DNA of 64,000 nucleotides, taken from DALYJJ01 sp033763935. Lineage in GTDB: Bacteria; Acidobacteriota; Terriglobia; Bryobacterales; Bryobacteraceae. The DNA is taken from the NCBI GenBank assembly GCA_033763935.1, contig JANRJO010000016.1, positions 101,599-165,598 of the forward strand. Reading direction: 5' to 3'. The notes beneath the pieces are model-generated. The model saw only the letters and a list, made by a program, of their open reading frames with translations, had not been told where the DNA came from and searched no databases. Positions 46,911-56,393 of this stretch are shown here, one piece after another. Numbering within the stretch: position 1 is the stretch's first letter; each line of letters starts with the position of its first letter. Both the position numbers and the translations under genes were made by a program.

Positions 46911-49124
46911 ATGGCCGCCATCACTCCGGATCTCATCGCCTCTCATCAGTTGACGGCGGACGAGTACGACAAGATCGTCTCGCTGCTCGGCCGCGAGCCC
47001 TCCTACACGGAACTCGGCATCTTCAGCGTGATGTGGAGCGAGCACTGCTCTTACAAGAGCTCGCGCGTCCATTTGAAGAAGCTTCCCACGCGCGGCAAGC
47101 TCGTGGTGCAGGGGCCGGGCGAGAACGCGGGCATCATCGATATTGGCGAAGGTTGGGCGATCGCCTTCAAAATCGAAAGCCACAACCACCCGAGCTTTAT
47201 CGAACCCTTCCAGGGCGCGGCAACCGGAGTCGGCGGCATCCTGCGCGACATTTTCACGATGGGCGCGCGGCCGATCGCGGTGATGGATGCACTGCGCTTC
47301 GGGCGGCTGGATGACCCTGCGGCGGGACCGCGCAACCGGCGAATCGTCGAAGGCGTCGTCAGCGGCATCGCTCACTACGGAAACTGTTTTGGCGTGCCGA
47401 CCGTTGGCGGCGAAACTGTGTTCGAAAGCTGCTACAACGGCAACCCGCTGGTGAACGTCTTCGCCCTGGGTGTCTTTCGCAAGGACCAGATCTTCTACGG
47501 CAAAGCGAAGGGCGCGGGGAACCCGGTGATCTACGTGGGCGCGAAGACGGGCCGCGACGGCATCCACGGCGCCTCGATGGCGTCCGCTGAATTCACCGAA
47601 GAGTCGAAGCAGAAGCGGCCGAACGTGCAGGTGGGCGACCCGTTCCTCGAGAAGCTCCTTCTCGAAGCCTGTCTCGAAGCCATGCAGACGGGCGCCATCG
47701 TCGGCATCCAGGACATGGGCGCAGCCGGGCTTACCTGCTCCACGTGCGAAATGGGCAGCCGCGCCGGCACCGGCATCGAGATCGACCTGATGCACGTGCC
47801 GCAGCGCGAAACCGGCATGACGCCCTACGAGATCATGCTCTCCGAATCCCAGGAGCGCATGCTGCTGGTAGCCGAGAAGGGACGCGAACACGAGATCTTC
47901 GTGGTCTTCAAGAAGTGGGGGCTCGACGCGGCAGAGATCGGAGTGGTGACGGACACGGGCAAACTTGTCGTCAAGGATCACGGCAAGGTGGTCGCCGAGA
48001 TCGACAACCGTGCGTTGGCCGACGAGGCGCCCGTGTACCACCGGCCCTTCACCGAGCCTCTGCGCACCGCGCCGCTCGAAGGCCCGGCCTTTGAGAGCCA
48101 TGACCTGGCCGCCGACCTCGACGCCGTCATCGCTTCCGCCGACATCTGTTCGAAGCGTTGGATCTGGGAGCAATACGACTATCTGGTCCGCTCCAATACC
48201 CTGGCCGGCCCCGGAGCCGATGCGGCGATTGTACGCATCAAAGAGACTGGGACTTCCATCGCCATGTCGCTCGATGGCAACGGCCGGTACTGCTATCTCT
48301 CGCCGCGCGAGGGCGCGAAGCTCATAGTCGCGGAGTGCTGCCGGAACTTGTCCACGGTTGGCGCGCTACCCGTGGCTACGACGAACAACTTGAATTTCGG
48401 CAACCCGGAGCGCCCCGAGATCATGGCCCAACTCGTGGATGCCATTGAGGGGATGGGCGAGGCCTGCTCCTTCTTCGACGTGCCCATCACCGGCGGCAAT
48501 GTCAGCCTGTACAACGAGACGCTGGGCGAGCCCATCTTCCCCAGCCCGGTGGTCGGCATCGTCGGTCTGCTGAAGACGGCCATGCCGGTGGGCATCGGCT
48601 TCAAGGCGGAGGGCCGCGCCCTGGTCCTTCTCGGCGGCATCGGCGATTCCGATTTGACCCGCTTTGGCGGAACACAGTACGCGAAAGTTGTTTTGGACGC
48701 GCTGTGGGGTTTACCGCCGGCGCTGGACCTCCCTTACGAGAAGAGCGTCCACGCGGCAATCCGGGAAATTGTCGCCGGCGGCCATGCCGAATCGGCGCAC
48801 GACCTCGCCGACGGCGGCCTCGCTGTGGCCTTAGCCGAGGCCGCGTTCCCCCACGGTGTCGGCGCGCGCGTTGAGCTTGACTCCGCGCTCCGCCCCGAGT
48901 TTCTGCTCTTCCACGAAGGGCCGTCCCGAATTCTTATCTCTACCACCTCCCCCGAGGACGTGCGTCGCCTTGCCGCGGCGCACGGTGTCGAAGCCCTGGT
49001 GATCGGCAGCACAGTCGCCTCCAAGCTGGAAGTGCGCAACCGTGGCCAACTGCTGATCGACCGTGACGTCAACACACTCAAGCAGCGCTGGGAAACGGCG
49101 CTCGAGGGAATGCTACACGGCTGA
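46911..49124 (+). CDS. purL: Phosphoribosylformylglycinamidine synthase, small PurL
   Basis: Catalyses FGAR + ATP + NH3 to FGAM (737 residues, the small form that needs PurQ and PurS). ATP and substrate motifs seen are MWSEHCSYKSSR (about 41-52), AFKIESHNHPSF, GDPFLEKLLLEA, GIQDMGAAGLTC, and the second-half SPREGAKLIVAE and TTNNLNFGNPE. The ATG at 46911 is adjacent to the purQ stop; the longer frame from 46851 is the purQ C-terminus in another frame. It is cytoplasmic and part of purQLF. Confidence 0.97.
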   Translation: MAAITPDLIASHQLTADEYDKIVSLLGREPSYTELGIFSVMWSEHCSYKSSRVHLKKLPTRGKLVVQGPGENAGIIDIGEGWAIAFKIESHNHPSFIEPFQGAATGVGGILRDIFTMGARPIAVMDALRFGRLDDPAAGPRNRRIVEGVVSGIAHYGNCFGVPTVGGETVFESCYNGNPLVNVFALGVFRKDQIFYGKAKGAGNPVIYVGAKTGRDGIHGASMASAEFTEESKQKRPNVQVGDPFLEKLLLEACLEAMQTGAIVGIQDMGAAGLTCSTCEMGSRAGTGIEIDLMHVPQRETGMTPYEIMLSESQERMLLVAEKGREHEIFVVFKKWGLDAAEIGVVTDTGKLVVKDHGKVVAEIDNRALADEAPVYHRPFTEPLRTAPLEGPAFESHDLAADLDAVIASADICSKRWIWEQYDYLVRSNTLAGPGADAAIVRIKETGTSIAMSLDGNGRYCYLSPREGAKLIVAECCRNLSTVGALPVATTNNLNFGNPERPEIMAQLVDAIEGMGEACSFFDVPITGGNVSLYNETLGEPIFPSPVVGIVGLLKTAMPVGIGFKAEGRALVLLGGIGDSDLTRFGGTQYAKVVLDALWGLPPALDLPYEKSVHAAIREIVAGGHAESAHDLADGGLAVALAEAAFPHGVGARVELDSALRPEFLLFHEGPSRILISTTSPEDVRRLAAAHGVEALVIGSTVASKLEVRNRGQLLIDRDVNTLKQRWETALEGMLHG

Positions 49125-49127
49125 TCC

Positions 49128-50549
49128 ATGTTCGACAAGTTCCACGAGGAGTGCGGTGTCTTCGCCATTTACGGCCACCCCGAAGCGGCCAACCTGGCGT
49201 ACCTGGGATTGCACGCGCTGCAGCATCGCGGGCAGGAAAGCGCCGGCATTGCCACCAGCGACGGCAAGTTCATTCACTGCCACAAGGGCATGGGCCACGT
49301 GGCGGATATCTTCGTTCCGTCCGTGCTGAGCGGGTTGCCCGGTCATGCGGCCATTGGGCACACGCGGTATTCCACCGCCGGCGATAGCGCCCTGCTGAAT
49401 GCGCAGCCGTTCTCTGTCGCCTGCAACAAGGGCCGCATCGCAGTGGCGCACAACGGGAACATCACCAACGCCGGCGAACTGCGCGATGGGCTGGAGCGCG
49501 ATGGCTCGATCTTCCAGGCTTCGAGCGATACCGAGGTCATACTGCACCTGGTGGCCCACTCGCGCGAGCGCACCATGGCCGGCGCGCTGCGCGAAGCGCT
49601 GCTGCAGTTGGACGGAGCTTTCTCGCTGGTCTTCCTTGCCGAGGACCGCGTCATCGTCGCCCGCGATCCACGTGGCTTTCGACCCCTGGCAATGGGAGAG
49701 ATCGTGCTGCCGGAAGGCCGCCGCGCCTACGTCTTCGCCTCCGAGACCTGCGCCTTCGACCTCATCGGCGCGACGTACCTGGACGAGGTGGAGCCGGGCG
49801 AAATGGTGATCGCCGGCCCCGAAGGCCTCACCCGCGAGCGCTACGCCCCCGAACTCGGCCGCGCTCAGTGCGTCTTCGAGCACGTCTATTTCTCGCGCCC
49901 GGACTCGATGGTCTTCGGCCGCTCCGTGCAGGAGAGCCGTGAGCTGATGGGCCGCCTGCTGGCGCGCCACTCGCATGTCGATGCCGATGTCGTCGTTCCC
50001 GTGCCAGACTCGGGCGTGGCCGCGGCGCTCGGCTACGCGGCGGAGTCCGGCATCCCGTTCCGCCATGGCCTTATTCGCAACCACTACGTCGGCCGCACGT
50101 TCATCGAGCCCTCGCAGGCCATCCGCGATTTCGGCGTGCGCCTGAAGCTGAACCCGGTCCGGCATCTCCTTGAGGGCAAGCGCGTGGTGCTGGTGGACGA
50201 CTCCATCGTCCGCGGCACCACCAGCCAGAAGATCGTGCGGATGGTGCGCAACGCGGGTGCCCGGGAGGTCCACCTGCGGATCTCCTGCCCACCCACCATC
50301 TCGCCCTGTTTCTACGGCGTCGATACGCCGACGAAGCGCGAGCTCATCGCATCGCACAACAGCGTTGAGGATATCCGGCAGTTCGTGGAAGCGGACACCC
50401 TCTCATACCTGCCCATTGAGGCGCTCAAGAACGCCGTGGGCGACGGCAACTCGCACTACTGCTACGCCTGCTACACCGGCGAGTACCCGACCGACATGGT
50501 GACCATCGAGCAGCTGATGCAGGCGGGCAAGCGGGCCTGCGGGGACTGA
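49128..50549 (+). CDS. purF: Amidophosphoribosyltransferase
   Basis: First committed enzyme of purine synthesis (473 residues, cytoplasmic). An 8-residue propeptide (MFDKFHEE) precedes the nucleophile Cys9 in ECGVFAIYG. The PRPP loop is VLVDDSIVRGTT. Cysteines near the C-terminus (AQCVFEHV, ISCPPTISPCF and SHYCYACYTG, with C-Y-A-C) fit the [4Fe-4S] group of PurF, as in Bacillus, not the cluster-free E. coli type. It is the last gene of purQLF and ends 9 bases before a convergent gene. Confidence 0.97.
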   Translation: MFDKFHEECGVFAIYGHPEAANLAYLGLHALQHRGQESAGIATSDGKFIHCHKGMGHVADIFVPSVLSGLPGHAAIGHTRYSTAGDSALLNAQPFSVACNKGRIAVAHNGNITNAGELRDGLERDGSIFQASSDTEVILHLVAHSRERTMAGALREALLQLDGAFSLVFLAEDRVIVARDPRGFRPLAMGEIVLPEGRRAYVFASETCAFDLIGATYLDEVEPGEMVIAGPEGLTRERYAPELGRAQCVFEHVYFSRPDSMVFGRSVQESRELMGRLLARHSHVDADVVVPVPDSGVAAALGYAAESGIPFRHGLIRNHYVGRTFIEPSQAIRDFGVRLKLNPVRHLLEGKRVVLVDDSIVRGTTSQKIVRMVRNAGAREVHLRISCPPTISPCFYGVDTPTKRELIASHNSVEDIRQFVEADTLSYLPIEALKNAVGDGNSHYCYACYTGEYPTDMVTIEQLMQAGKRACGD

Positions 50550-50558
50550 GCGAAACAT

Positions 50559-51575
50559 TCAGCGCACCTGGAAGACTCGCGTGACCTCGGCTGCCTCGCG
50601 CCGTGTGCCGTCCTCAGCCGACTCCTCGTCGAACAGCCGTCCCGGACGGTTCCCTGCGAGGTCCTCCAACTCCGCTGCTACCCGCAGCCGGTACTCTCCC
50701 GCGCGCCATTTCTCCTGTGGGGTGAGCCGCCAGGTCCGTCCGGAGTCTTCCACCCGAACCGAACCGCGCACTCGATCCACCGATACGAGTCGAGCGAACA
50801 GCGCTTCATCGAGCGGCTCCTCGGAGATCAGCGTCAACGCCTCCGTGGTTCCGGCGCGGGGCGCTTCCATCCGCCACGTCTCGGGCGCAGGGGAGCGGCG
50901 GTCGGCCGGACCGGCGACAAACTCGTGCCGGAAATCACCGCCCAGCGGCTGGCCGTCCTCATTGGCCACCCCGCCTCCGATCACCAGCCGGTATCGCGCT
51001 CCCTCATGCAAGGGCAGGCCCATCCGCTCGTTCAACCTCAGGCCGCGCTTGATCCGCCCGGGGTGAAAGAACACCGTGAGCCGGCGGCCTTCCGGGTCCC
51101 AGAGGCCGTCCTCCATCTCCAGCAACGCCGCCTCCACGGGCGAGCCGTCCTCCCTCTCCAAGCGTATCTGACGGCCCACTCCGGTCCTTCGCATGGGCTG
51201 TGAGAAGTGAATGTACAGGCGCAGCACGTTCGCAGGCAGCGTGGCCGCCGCCGGCGAGACGCGGATCACGCGCGGCGTGGGCGCACGGACGCCCGGTGCT
51301 ACGGTGAATCGAATCGCGATCTCCTTCGCCGCGCCTCCCGGGGAGAATACCGCACGGTACTCTCGCCCATCGAGAAACGGAAACCGAGGGCGAAATCGAA
51401 GGACGCCCTCGGAAAACGCATAATCCCCCAACAGCGCTGTCTCCGCCCCGCCGAAGTACACGCGCAACGCACCTTCCGCGGGGCGCTCCCACACCCCACG
51501 CACTTCCACACCGCCCGCATCGTAATGCAGCGTCGCTTCCGCGGCCGCTGCTAGCAACAGAACTACAGCGACCAC
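50559..51575 (-). CDS. Exported protein with bacterial Ig-like (SbsA/Big_5-type) domains
   Basis: A 338-residue exported protein starting at GTG (51575). The signal peptide is VVAVVLLLAAAAEA. The mature part shows several Ig-like blocks: PRVIRVSPAAATLPANVLRLYIHFSQPM (read as PRVIRVSPAAATL and LRLYIHFSQPM), LRLNERMGLPLHEGARYRLV and LRVAAELEDLAGNRPG. These are typical of the Big_5/SbsA Ig-like family. Its start overlaps the end of the propeller gene by 13 bases, so the pair is co-translated; a long upstream frame of 143 codons is antisense-like and excluded. It converges with purF. Confidence 0.75.
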   Translation of the reverse strand: MVAVVLLLAAAAEATLHYDAGGVEVRGVWERPAEGALRVYFGGAETALLGDYAFSEGVLRFRPRFPFLDGREYRAVFSPGGAAKEIAIRFTVAPGVRAPTPRVIRVSPAAATLPANVLRLYIHFSQPMRRTGVGRQIRLEREDGSPVEAALLEMEDGLWDPEGRRLTVFFHPGRIKRGLRLNERMGLPLHEGARYRLVIGGGVANEDGQPLGGDFRHEFVAGPADRRSPAPETWRMEAPRAGTTEALTLISEEPLDEALFARLVSVDRVRGSVRVEDSGRTWRLTPQEKWRAGEYRLRVAAELEDLAGNRPGRLFDEESAEDGTRREAAEVTRVFQVR

Positions 51576-52687
51576 GTCACCAGCGCCAGTTCCCCGGTGT
51601 AGATGTTCCGTTGCAGCAGCAGCACGTGCTTTTCGCCGAAGTTTTCCATGGCCAAGACCCCGGCGCCACGGACCTGCTCGAACTTCGCGCCCGCGTCCTG
51701 CTCCACCGGCTTGGTAATGGGCGCATGTGCTTTCGCGAGTTCTTCCGCGGAGATCCGCTTCAGCCCCCGCGTGGTGTTGACGATCACCACCCAGTCCTTG
51801 CCTTGCGACCGGTACGCCACCATGTCCACCGGATGGTTGCCAAATCCGAGCTCCGCAATCGTCGTTCCCTTCACGTGCGCCTTGTCCTTCAGGTCGTCCA
51901 GAGCGAAGAGGGTGACCGGTGTGCATAGGTAAGAAGTCAACAGGTAGTTCTTGCCGTTGATGGTCTGCGGCAGGAAACTGCGCACCGGCGATTCCGTCTC
52001 CCATTTGCCGTGCGCTCCGTGATACACCTCCAGGCGCACCATTGAGCCGGCGCTCGCAAACGGGTAATCGTACACGCGCATGGTCGAGGCGAACTCCTCG
52101 TTCGACAGTCCCGCCACGTACAGCTTCCCGTTGGCGAACCGCAGATCGCTCACCGCGTCCGCGCGCTCGGATTCCGGCGGCTTCTTCCAGGAAGCAGCCG
52201 GCTTATTCTCTGCAATCGGCCTCACGATTTCGACCGAGGAGTGCTTCACCTTGTCGAGCTTCACTTCCTCGATCACCCCCGCCGGCGTCACCCGTAGCAG
52301 AACGCTCGCGTTGGCCGCGTCGTTGGCGAGCCCCCAGGCCTTGGGCCAGTTGCGACGGCCGCGCGACACGGTCAGGTACGCGTTCTTCGAGATCGGATTC
52401 ACGGCCATGTCGTGGATGAGAACGTCCTTCGCGTCCGCCCCGATCATCGCCCCGATCTTGCCTTCCAGGTCGGTCACGCTGAGAGGCTTGGCGATTGTCG
52501 CCGCTTGGGTGTCCCCGAGATCCAGCGCGTAGATCCGGGCGCCGATCGAATCGCCGATGAACAAAGTCCCATCCGGCGAGAACGTCATCTTGCTCAAAGA
52601 ACGCGCTCCGAGCGGACCTTCTGCCCACTCCTTTACCGCTCCCGAAGCCCCCGCCACCAGTACCAGCCCCGCCAGAAGTACGCGCAT
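51563..52687 (-). CDS. Secreted beta-propeller-like protein of unknown function
   Basis: A 374-residue protein with a signal peptide (about 1-17, MRVLLAGLVLVAGASGA). Repeated strands fit a beta-propeller (SKMTFSPDGTLFIGDSIGARIYALDL, in pieces MTFSPDGTLFIGDS and IGARIYALDLG; then AVSDLRFANGKLYVAGLS). No enzyme motif is visible. Family not recognised. It is the first gene of a two-gene transcript with the Ig-like protein, and the overlap of 13 bases suggests coupling. Confidence 0.75.
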   Translation of the reverse strand: MRVLLAGLVLVAGASGAVKEWAEGPLGARSLSKMTFSPDGTLFIGDSIGARIYALDLGDTQAATIAKPLSVTDLEGKIGAMIGADAKDVLIHDMAVNPISKNAYLTVSRGRRNWPKAWGLANDAANASVLLRVTPAGVIEEVKLDKVKHSSVEIVRPIAENKPAASWKKPPESERADAVSDLRFANGKLYVAGLSNEEFASTMRVYDYPFASAGSMVRLEVYHGAHGKWETESPVRSFLPQTINGKNYLLTSYLCTPVTLFALDDLKDKAHVKGTTIAELGFGNHPVDMVAYRSQGKDWVVIVNTTRGLKRISAEELAKAHAPITKPVEQDAGAKFEQVRGAGVLAMENFGEKHVLLLQRNIYTGELALVTWSL

Positions 52688-52809
52688 GCGGAAATCTCCT
52701 TTCAGACCCAGCTCCGAACCCGAGTAGGGACCGGAGTACTTAAGGAATCGTGCCGTACCGCGCGCCGCGGGGCAAGCGTTCCGAGCCGGAATGTTACATC
52801 AGGACCGGC

Positions 52810-52838
52810 TTGACTCCGACCGGAATCGCCCTCAGAAT
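52810..52838 (+). promoter_or_regulatory. Promoter of the PadR-ADOP operon
   Basis: TTGACT (52810-52815) and CAGAAT (52833-52838) are separated by 17 bases. The operator palindrome begins 7 bases downstream of the -10 box. Confidence 0.5.
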
Positions 52839-52844
52839 ACCCAT

Positions 52845-52866
52845 AGCCAGCTATACCTAGCTGGCT
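52845..52866. promoter_or_regulatory. PadR-type operator palindrome
   Basis: Perfect 9-base arms AGCCAGCTA (52845-52853) and TAGCTGGCT (52858-52866) surround TACC. The site lies between the promoter and the padR start, as expected for autorepression. Confidence 0.72.
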
Positions 52867-52874
52867 AGGACAAT

Positions 52875-53210
52875 ATGGCTAAGCACGTCAATGATCGCCT
52901 CCAGGGCACCCTCGACCTCCTGGTCCTCAAGACCCTCGCCTCCCGCGGCAGCACGCACGGCTACGCCATCACCACCCACATCCAAACCGTCACCCAGGAG
53001 GCACTGCGCGTCGAGGAAGGGTCGCTCTACCCCGCGCTTCACCGCATGGAACAGGCCGGATGGATCGAGGCCGAATGGGGCATGACGAGTACTAACCGCC
53101 GCGCCCGCTTCTACTCCATTACGAAGGCCGGACGCCAGCAGCTGGAAGCCGAGGAGCGGAACTGGCAAGCCCTCACCGCCGCAGTTGGCCGTGTGCTGAG
53201 TTACGCATGA
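52875..53210 (+). CDS. PadR-family transcriptional regulator, acidobacterial type
   Basis: A 111-residue winged-helix PadR repressor. LQGTLDLLVLKTLASRGSTHGYAI opens it (as LQGTLDLLVLKTLA and GSTHGYAI), followed by VEEGSLYPALHRMEQAGWI and NRRARFYSITKAGRQQLE, the classic PadR core. Length and the TLDLLVLKTL start fit the acidobacterial PadR group that sits beside ADOP permeases (TIGR03433). A permease gene starts 16 bases later, so both are probably controlled by the palindrome directly upstream. The inducer is unknown. Confidence 0.93.
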   Translation: MAKHVNDRLQGTLDLLVLKTLASRGSTHGYAITTHIQTVTQEALRVEEGSLYPALHRMEQAGWIEAEWGMTSTNRRARFYSITKAGRQQLEAEERNWQALTAAVGRVLSYA

Positions 53211-53226
53211 AAGGAACCTCGCCGTC

Positions 53227-55911
53227 ATGAAGATCCTCACCCGCCTTCACAACCTGCTGCGTGGCGCCCGCCACACCGGTGAACTCGACGAAGAACTCGC
53301 CTTCCATATCGATATGCGCACCGAAGACAATCTGCGCGCCGGTATGACGGCGGCCGATGCGCGGCGCGAAGCGGAGCTCGCCTTCGGCAACCGCACCCTT
53401 CTGAGGGAGCGCACGCGCGATTTCGACGTTCCAGGCGGGCTCGATGCGCTTCTGCAGAACCTCCGCTACGCCTTTCGGGCGCTGCGCGCCAGTCCGGTAA
53501 CCACGCTTGTCCTCGTCGTCTCCCTCGCGCTCGGTATCGGCGCGAACACCGCCATGTTCACGGTGCTGAATTCGCTCCTGCTGCGGCCGCTGCCCGTGTC
53601 CGAGCCCCAAGCGCTCTACAGTGTGACGCTCGGCAACTTCTGTTCGTACGGATGGGTGGAGCGCGACGGAGTGATGAACCACGCATTATGGAGCGAACTG
53701 CGGAAGTTGGACTCCACCTTCTCGGGTCTCTTTGCCTACTCACCCGCTATGCTGGACATCACGGAAGGAGGCGGCACTGTCCGCCTGATTCGCGGCGCCT
53801 ACGTCACCTCAGAAATGTGGCGTGTTCTCGGCCTTCAGCCTGCAGCCGGACGCTTCACTCTCCCGTCGGACGAGAAACTGGGAAGCGCCTCCGCGGTCGC
53901 GGTTATCGGCGAGGCATTCTGGGAGTCTCGATTTTCCCGAGACCCGAACATCGCAGGCCGCACCATCGCCATCGTAGGACGCCCGGTCACCATCATTGGA
54001 GTGGCGCCGCGGTCCTTCTTCGGCATGTACGTGGGAGAACGCACCTCCGTCTATTTACCGCTAGAGGCAGCCGCCTGGCTGGAAGCCTCCGCCGAGAATC
54101 CCCTGGCCAACGGCCAGCGCTGGTGGCTTACCGCAGTCGGCCGGCTCGGAGAGGGCGTCTCTGCGGAAGCCGCGCGCGAACGGCTGACTGCCCTCTCTCC
54201 GCTGGCCATGCAGCGCACAATTCCGGCAGACTGGCCGAAGGATAAAACAAACATCTACACTCGTCAGCTCTTCGAACTGAAACCAGCCGCCACGGGTTTC
54301 TCCGACGTCCGAGAGTCCCTCGCGGAGCCGCTCTGGATCGCCTTCGGCCTGGTGGCGCTGCTTCTCCTGCTCGCCTGCGCCAATATTGCCGCCGTTCAAC
54401 TCAGCCGCGGTCTCGCCCGCCAGCGTGAGTTCGCCGTTCGTATCGCCGTCGGCTCCGGCCGGAGCCGGCTTGGCGTGCAGGTGTTTCTCGAAAGCCTGCT
54501 CGCGGCCGCCGCGGGCGCCTCGCTCGGCGTACTCCTCTCCTATCCGGCTACAACACTGCTGGTGACACTGTACACGACGCAGTTCCGCCCACTATCCCTC
54601 GATCTTCAGCCCGATCTCCGCGTGCTCGTCTTTACTTCCCTGCTGGCCATCCTCACCGCTTTGCTCTTCGGACTCGCTCCCGCCGTGCAGGCGACACGCA
54701 GCGATCCGAACGGGGTCCTCAAGGCCGTTCGCGCCTCCGGCCCCGTACGTCCCATCCGCGAGTCCCTGTTGGCCGTCCAGGTGGCCTTGGCCGTTGTGCT
54801 GACGGTCGGGGCGCTGCTCTTCGCCGGCACGCTATACAAGCTCACCACCCAGCCTGCCGGCATCCGCGCGGAGCGGGTGCTGCTCATGCAAGTCGAGACC
54901 GAGCGTGCAGGAGTGGACGCCGCCTCCCGTCCCGCGTTCCTTCGCCGCATGGCGGACCGCCTCGCCGCCATACCCGGTGTGGAGAGCGCAGCAGCCTCCT
55001 ATGTGGCTCCGCTCAGCGGAGGCGCCTGGCAGATGGGGCTCACGCTCGTCGACGACGGGCAGAGCAGGCCCGCCCATACCTACCTGAACTTCGTTACTCC
55101 GGGCTTCTTCCCCACTTATGGCACGAAGATCCTGGAAGGCCGAGGGTTCGGGGAGAAAGACGACCGCCGCTCGGCCGGCGTCGCCCTAGTCAATCGTGCC
55201 TTCGTCCAGCGCTACCTCGACGGACGCCTCATACTGGGGCGGCGCTTGCGGAATCGGGATCTGAAGCTCGACGCGGAGATCGTCGGCGTCACCGAGGATG
55301 CGAAGTACCGCAATCTCCGCGCTCCCGTTCCGCCCACCGTCTACCTGCCCCTCTACCAGCACGCCGAGCCTCCGCAGGGAATCGTCTTCGCGCTACGCTC
55401 GAAGGCGACGCCATCCGAACTGGCGCCGCGCTTACGCGAGGCCATGCGGGACGTGAACCCGAAGCTGCCCTACCTGCTGCGCTCCTTTGAGGAGCACAAG
55501 TCCGAGTCGGTCGCGAATGAGCGGGCCATCGCCTCTCTCACCACTCTGTTCGGCGTGCTGGCGCTTCTGCTTGCCGGAGTTGGCATTTACGGTGTCGCCG
55601 CCTATTCCGTGATGCAGCGGCGACCCGAAATCGGCATTCGCGTCTCCGTTGGCGCCACCACGCCCGACATCCTTCGTTCGCTCTTCGGGCGCACCAGCAA
55701 ATTCATCGCCGCGGGCGCTCTCGCCGGAGGTCTCGTCGCCTCTTGGGCAGCGCGTTTCGCACGAACCTTGCTGTATGAAGTCGACGGTAGAAGCCTGTGG
55801 ATCTATGCCAGCGCTGCCGGGTTGCTCCTGCTGATCTCGGCCCTCGCTCTACTCGGCCCGGCCATTCGAGCCGCTCGCCTCGATCCTCTGCAGACGCTAC
55901 GCAGCGAGTAG
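53227..55911 (+). CDS. ADOP-type ABC transporter permease (duplicated FtsX/MacB)
   Basis: An 894-residue membrane protein. An N-terminal cytoplasmic helical segment (LHNLLRGARHTGELDEELAFHIDMR, as LHNLLRGARHTG and ELDEELAFHIDM) leads to one transmembrane helix, a MacB-PCD-type periplasmic domain, then three helices with a FtsX core (LLLLACANIAAVQLSRGLARQREFAVR, seen as CANIAAVQLSRGLARQ). A second PCD and FtsX set repeats this plan, ending ALALLGPAIRAARLDPLQTLRSE (as GPAIRAARLDPLQTL). The name ADOP (acidobacterial duplicated orphan permease, TIGR03434) describes this form. No ATPase gene is near. The role is unknown. It overlaps the next gene in convergence by 15 bases. Confidence 0.92.
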   Translation: MKILTRLHNLLRGARHTGELDEELAFHIDMRTEDNLRAGMTAADARREAELAFGNRTLLRERTRDFDVPGGLDALLQNLRYAFRALRASPVTTLVLVVSLALGIGANTAMFTVLNSLLLRPLPVSEPQALYSVTLGNFCSYGWVERDGVMNHALWSELRKLDSTFSGLFAYSPAMLDITEGGGTVRLIRGAYVTSEMWRVLGLQPAAGRFTLPSDEKLGSASAVAVIGEAFWESRFSRDPNIAGRTIAIVGRPVTIIGVAPRSFFGMYVGERTSVYLPLEAAAWLEASAENPLANGQRWWLTAVGRLGEGVSAEAARERLTALSPLAMQRTIPADWPKDKTNIYTRQLFELKPAATGFSDVRESLAEPLWIAFGLVALLLLLACANIAAVQLSRGLARQREFAVRIAVGSGRSRLGVQVFLESLLAAAAGASLGVLLSYPATTLLVTLYTTQFRPLSLDLQPDLRVLVFTSLLAILTALLFGLAPAVQATRSDPNGVLKAVRASGPVRPIRESLLAVQVALAVVLTVGALLFAGTLYKLTTQPAGIRAERVLLMQVETERAGVDAASRPAFLRRMADRLAAIPGVESAAASYVAPLSGGAWQMGLTLVDDGQSRPAHTYLNFVTPGFFPTYGTKILEGRGFGEKDDRRSAGVALVNRAFVQRYLDGRLILGRRLRNRDLKLDAEIVGVTEDAKYRNLRAPVPPTVYLPLYQHAEPPQGIVFALRSKATPSELAPRLREAMRDVNPKLPYLLRSFEEHKSESVANERAIASLTTLFGVLALLLAGVGIYGVAAYSVMQRRPEIGIRVSVGATTPDILRSLFGRTSKFIAAGALAGGLVASWAARFARTLLYEVDGRSLWIYASAAGLLLLISALALLGPAIRAARLDPLQTLRSE

Positions 55912-56391
55912 CGACTCAATCGCCTTCTCGAGTTCCTTCTTGCCGGGTGCGCCCAGGTGAATCGCCGCCACCTTCTGCTCCCGGTCAATGAGAAACGCGA
56001 GCGGTAACGCCTCCACGTCCCCATAGAGATAGGCGACGCGCGGTGTCCCCAGCACCACCGGGTACGCCATCTTCATCTCCTCGGCGAACGGCCGCACCAC
56101 CTTCCATCCGCCGGCATCCATCGCGATCCCGATCACCTCGAAGCCCTTCGGCCCATAGCGCTCCCGCATCTGATGAAACAGCGGAATGGACTCTTTGCAG
56201 GGCACGCACCACGTCGCCCAGAAGTCCACCAGCACCACTTTGCCCGCGTAGTCTGAGAGCTTGACCGTACGCCCTTCGGCGTCCTGCAATTCGAAGGCGG
56301 GCGCCTTCTTCCGCTCACCCGACTTCTTTAGCTTAATGGCGAAGAGCGGCGCCGCCAGCGCCCCTCCGAGAAACCACCGTCGCAGCAGCAA
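55897..56391 (-). CDS. TlpA/ResA-like thioredoxin-fold protein
   Basis: A 164-residue protein with an N-terminal signal or anchor (about 5-18) and a thioredoxin fold. The active site is WCVPC (Cys62, Cys65) after VVLVDFWAT, followed by ESIPLFHQMRERYG, the TlpA/ResA/AhpC-TSA redoxin pattern. It would act outside the cytoplasm in disulfide reduction, perhaps in cytochrome maturation. The stop is 2 bases after the start of the outer-membrane-protein gene's coding end (56394), so the two are in one leftward group. Confidence 0.88.
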   Translation of the reverse strand: MLLRRWFLGGALAAPLFAIKLKKSGERKKAPAFELQDAEGRTVKLSDYAGKVVLVDFWATWCVPCKESIPLFHQMRERYGPKGFEVIGIAMDAGGWKVVRPFAEEMKMAYPVVLGTPRVAYLYGDVEALPLAFLIDREQKVAAIHLGAPGKKELEKAIESLLAA

Positions 56392-56393
56392 GC

